The position numbers and the translations under genes were made by a program. Shown here piece after piece: positions 12,528 to 13,300 of a DNA stretch of 13,300 nt. The notes beneath the pieces are model-generated. The model was not told where the DNA came from and ran no database searches. It saw only the letters and a program-made list of their open reading frames with translations. Location of the stretch: assembly GCA_035543455.1 (NCBI GenBank), contig DATKKE010000048.1, positions 1 through 13,300 of the forward strand, written 5' to 3'. Position 1 is the first letter of the stretch. Each line of letters starts with the position of its first letter. This DNA comes from CAIKOD01 sp035543455. GTDB lineage: Archaea > Halobacteriota > Methanomicrobia > Methanomicrobiales > Methanospirillaceae.

Positions 12528-13300
12528 TTAAATGAGCATACCCGATTTATAGTTCATCGCCTTCGCGAACTGGGCGATCTGTCCGGATGCCGTCGATGTC
12601 TCGCTGTATGCAACATCTTCGGTCTTTGACTCCTGGAACAGACCTGCATCATATAGATGCCCTTCGGCCACATCATTCAACGTTGCATACCCAATTCCGA
12701 TTAATCCGACCCTGCCTTCCTGGATATGGACATTCATGAACGCCTGGGCATTCCCGATCGCCGGGCTGTTTTCAATTCCCTTGACTGAAATGGAGTGCCC
12801 TAATTCTGCAGGTACATCGGCTGAAGCAGCAACTGACCGTTCGTTGGTTGCCGTTACGAGGGATACCAGGGAGACATCCACCGAGCTCCCCATCGTTGCG
12901 ATGTTGCAGAAGGGGGGAATATATTCGCTTACCTGCGACGCGAATGGACAGAGCACGGCCGAACTGGTTAAATCCAACTGGGCGGCGCCATCCAGGAGCG
13001 CATTTTCCGAAGATGTCATCCTCCCGGCATCTGCTCCAACGAATGTTGCCGTCTTGGAGGCTTGTATATTGCTCTGGTCGGCCAGTTTGTCTGTCGTTGA
13101 AACAGCGGATGATTTTGCATAGACGAGAGCCCCGTTGACGGCACTGGTGTCCTCGTTGTATCCGGCGGTATATCGGACTTCTCCCGGCTGATCTCCTCCG
13201 TACATCGCTTCAAATACCGGGTAAAGCCCCGGCACGTCGAATATTATCGTTCCGGTAGTGTCCATCACCAGGTGGGTCGGTAACAGGAGCGATGTATTTG
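12528..13300 (-). CDS. unrecognised protein rich in Ala, Ser and Thr, 5' end outside the window
   Basis: The reading frame is open to the right edge of the window. Before the GTG-ATG pair at 13268-13263 the edge codons read TSLLLPTHLV, so the true start is probably beyond the edge. At least 257 residues are visible. Composition is high in Ala, Ser, Thr and Val with alternating polar and hydrophobic residues, suggesting a beta-rich fold. Two Cys lie close together (VLCPFASQ...PPFCNIATMGSSVD). The C-terminus ends in SETSTASGQIAQFAKAMNYKSG and has no membrane anchor or sorting signal. From memory, similar proteins occur in Methanomicrobiales genomes as hypotheticals, but I cannot name a family. 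An extracellular or surface role is a guess from composition. It converges on the TSUP gene and has a T8 terminator. Confidence 0.65.
   Translation of the reverse strand, partial: NTSLLLPTHLVMDTTGTIIFDVPGLYPVFEAMYGGDQPGEVRYTAGYNEDTSAVNGALVYAKSSAVSTTDKLADQSNIQASKTATFVGADAGRMTSSENALLDGAAQLDLTSSAVLCPFASQVSEYIPPFCNIATMGSSVDVSLVSLVTATNERSVAASADVPAELGHSISVKGIENSPAIGNAQAFMNVHIQEGRVGLIGIGYATLNDVAEGHLYDAGLFQESKTEDVAYSETSTASGQIAQFAKAMNYKSGMLI

Noticed and set aside
1..13300. CRISPR arrays, tRNA or rRNA genes, insertion sequences
   Set aside because: I saw no regularly spaced repeats, no cloverleaf-like T-loop sequences and no transposase or terminal inverted repeats. A tool search would be needed to exclude a divergent tRNA.

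Overview
The window looks like a stretch of chromosome from a methanogenic archaeon, most probably Methanomicrobiales (inference). Support: Shine-Dalgarno sites of the AGGTGATC type, AT-rich TATA/BRE boxes about 25-30 bases before the likely transcript start, oligo-T terminators without obligatory hairpins, and protein families common in these methanogens (DUF2769 Cys-rich protein, CHAD domain protein, archaeal histone-deacetylase-like hydrolase, RMD1/YagE protein, YkgJ Cys cluster protein). I see no tRNA, rRNA, CRISPR array, insertion sequence or phage gene.

Layout. Bases 32-1435: a PflX-type radical SAM protein (-) and a small soluble Rieske protein (+), divergent. Bases 1462-4513: a DUF2769 Cys-rich protein (-), a two-domain CHAD-HD protein (+), a small two-helix membrane protein (-) and a SixA-type histidine phosphatase (+). 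Bases 4691-6069: a three-repeat HEAT protein (-) and a TehB-like methyltransferase (+). Bases 6197-9138: a histone-deacetylase-family hydrolase, a YkgJ-type Cys cluster protein and an RMD1/YagE tail-anchored protein, all (-) but separated by large gaps. Bases 9427-12317: a PrpE-type acyl-CoA synthetase (-) divergent from a TSUP anion permease (+). Bases 12528-13300: the C-terminal part of an unrecognised protein whose frame runs off the right edge.

The first nine genes alternate strand without exception, so almost nothing here is an operon. Regulation must mostly be gene by gene or through shared divergent promoter regions (955-1130, 1710-1821, 3810-3989, 5059-5338, 11427-11514). Convergent pairs are closed by facing T-runs.

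The most suggestive grouping is the CHAD-HD protein with SixA. CHAD binds polyphosphate, the HD half resembles the C-terminal domain of Ppx/GppA exopolyphosphatases, and SixA removes phosphate from phosphohistidine. Together they suggest a polyphosphate or phosphohistidine sensing unit, possibly with the small membrane protein between them. A second point of interest is the Rieske protein, which carries the extra disulfide cysteines of bc1-type Rieske proteins although it is short and apparently cytoplasmic.
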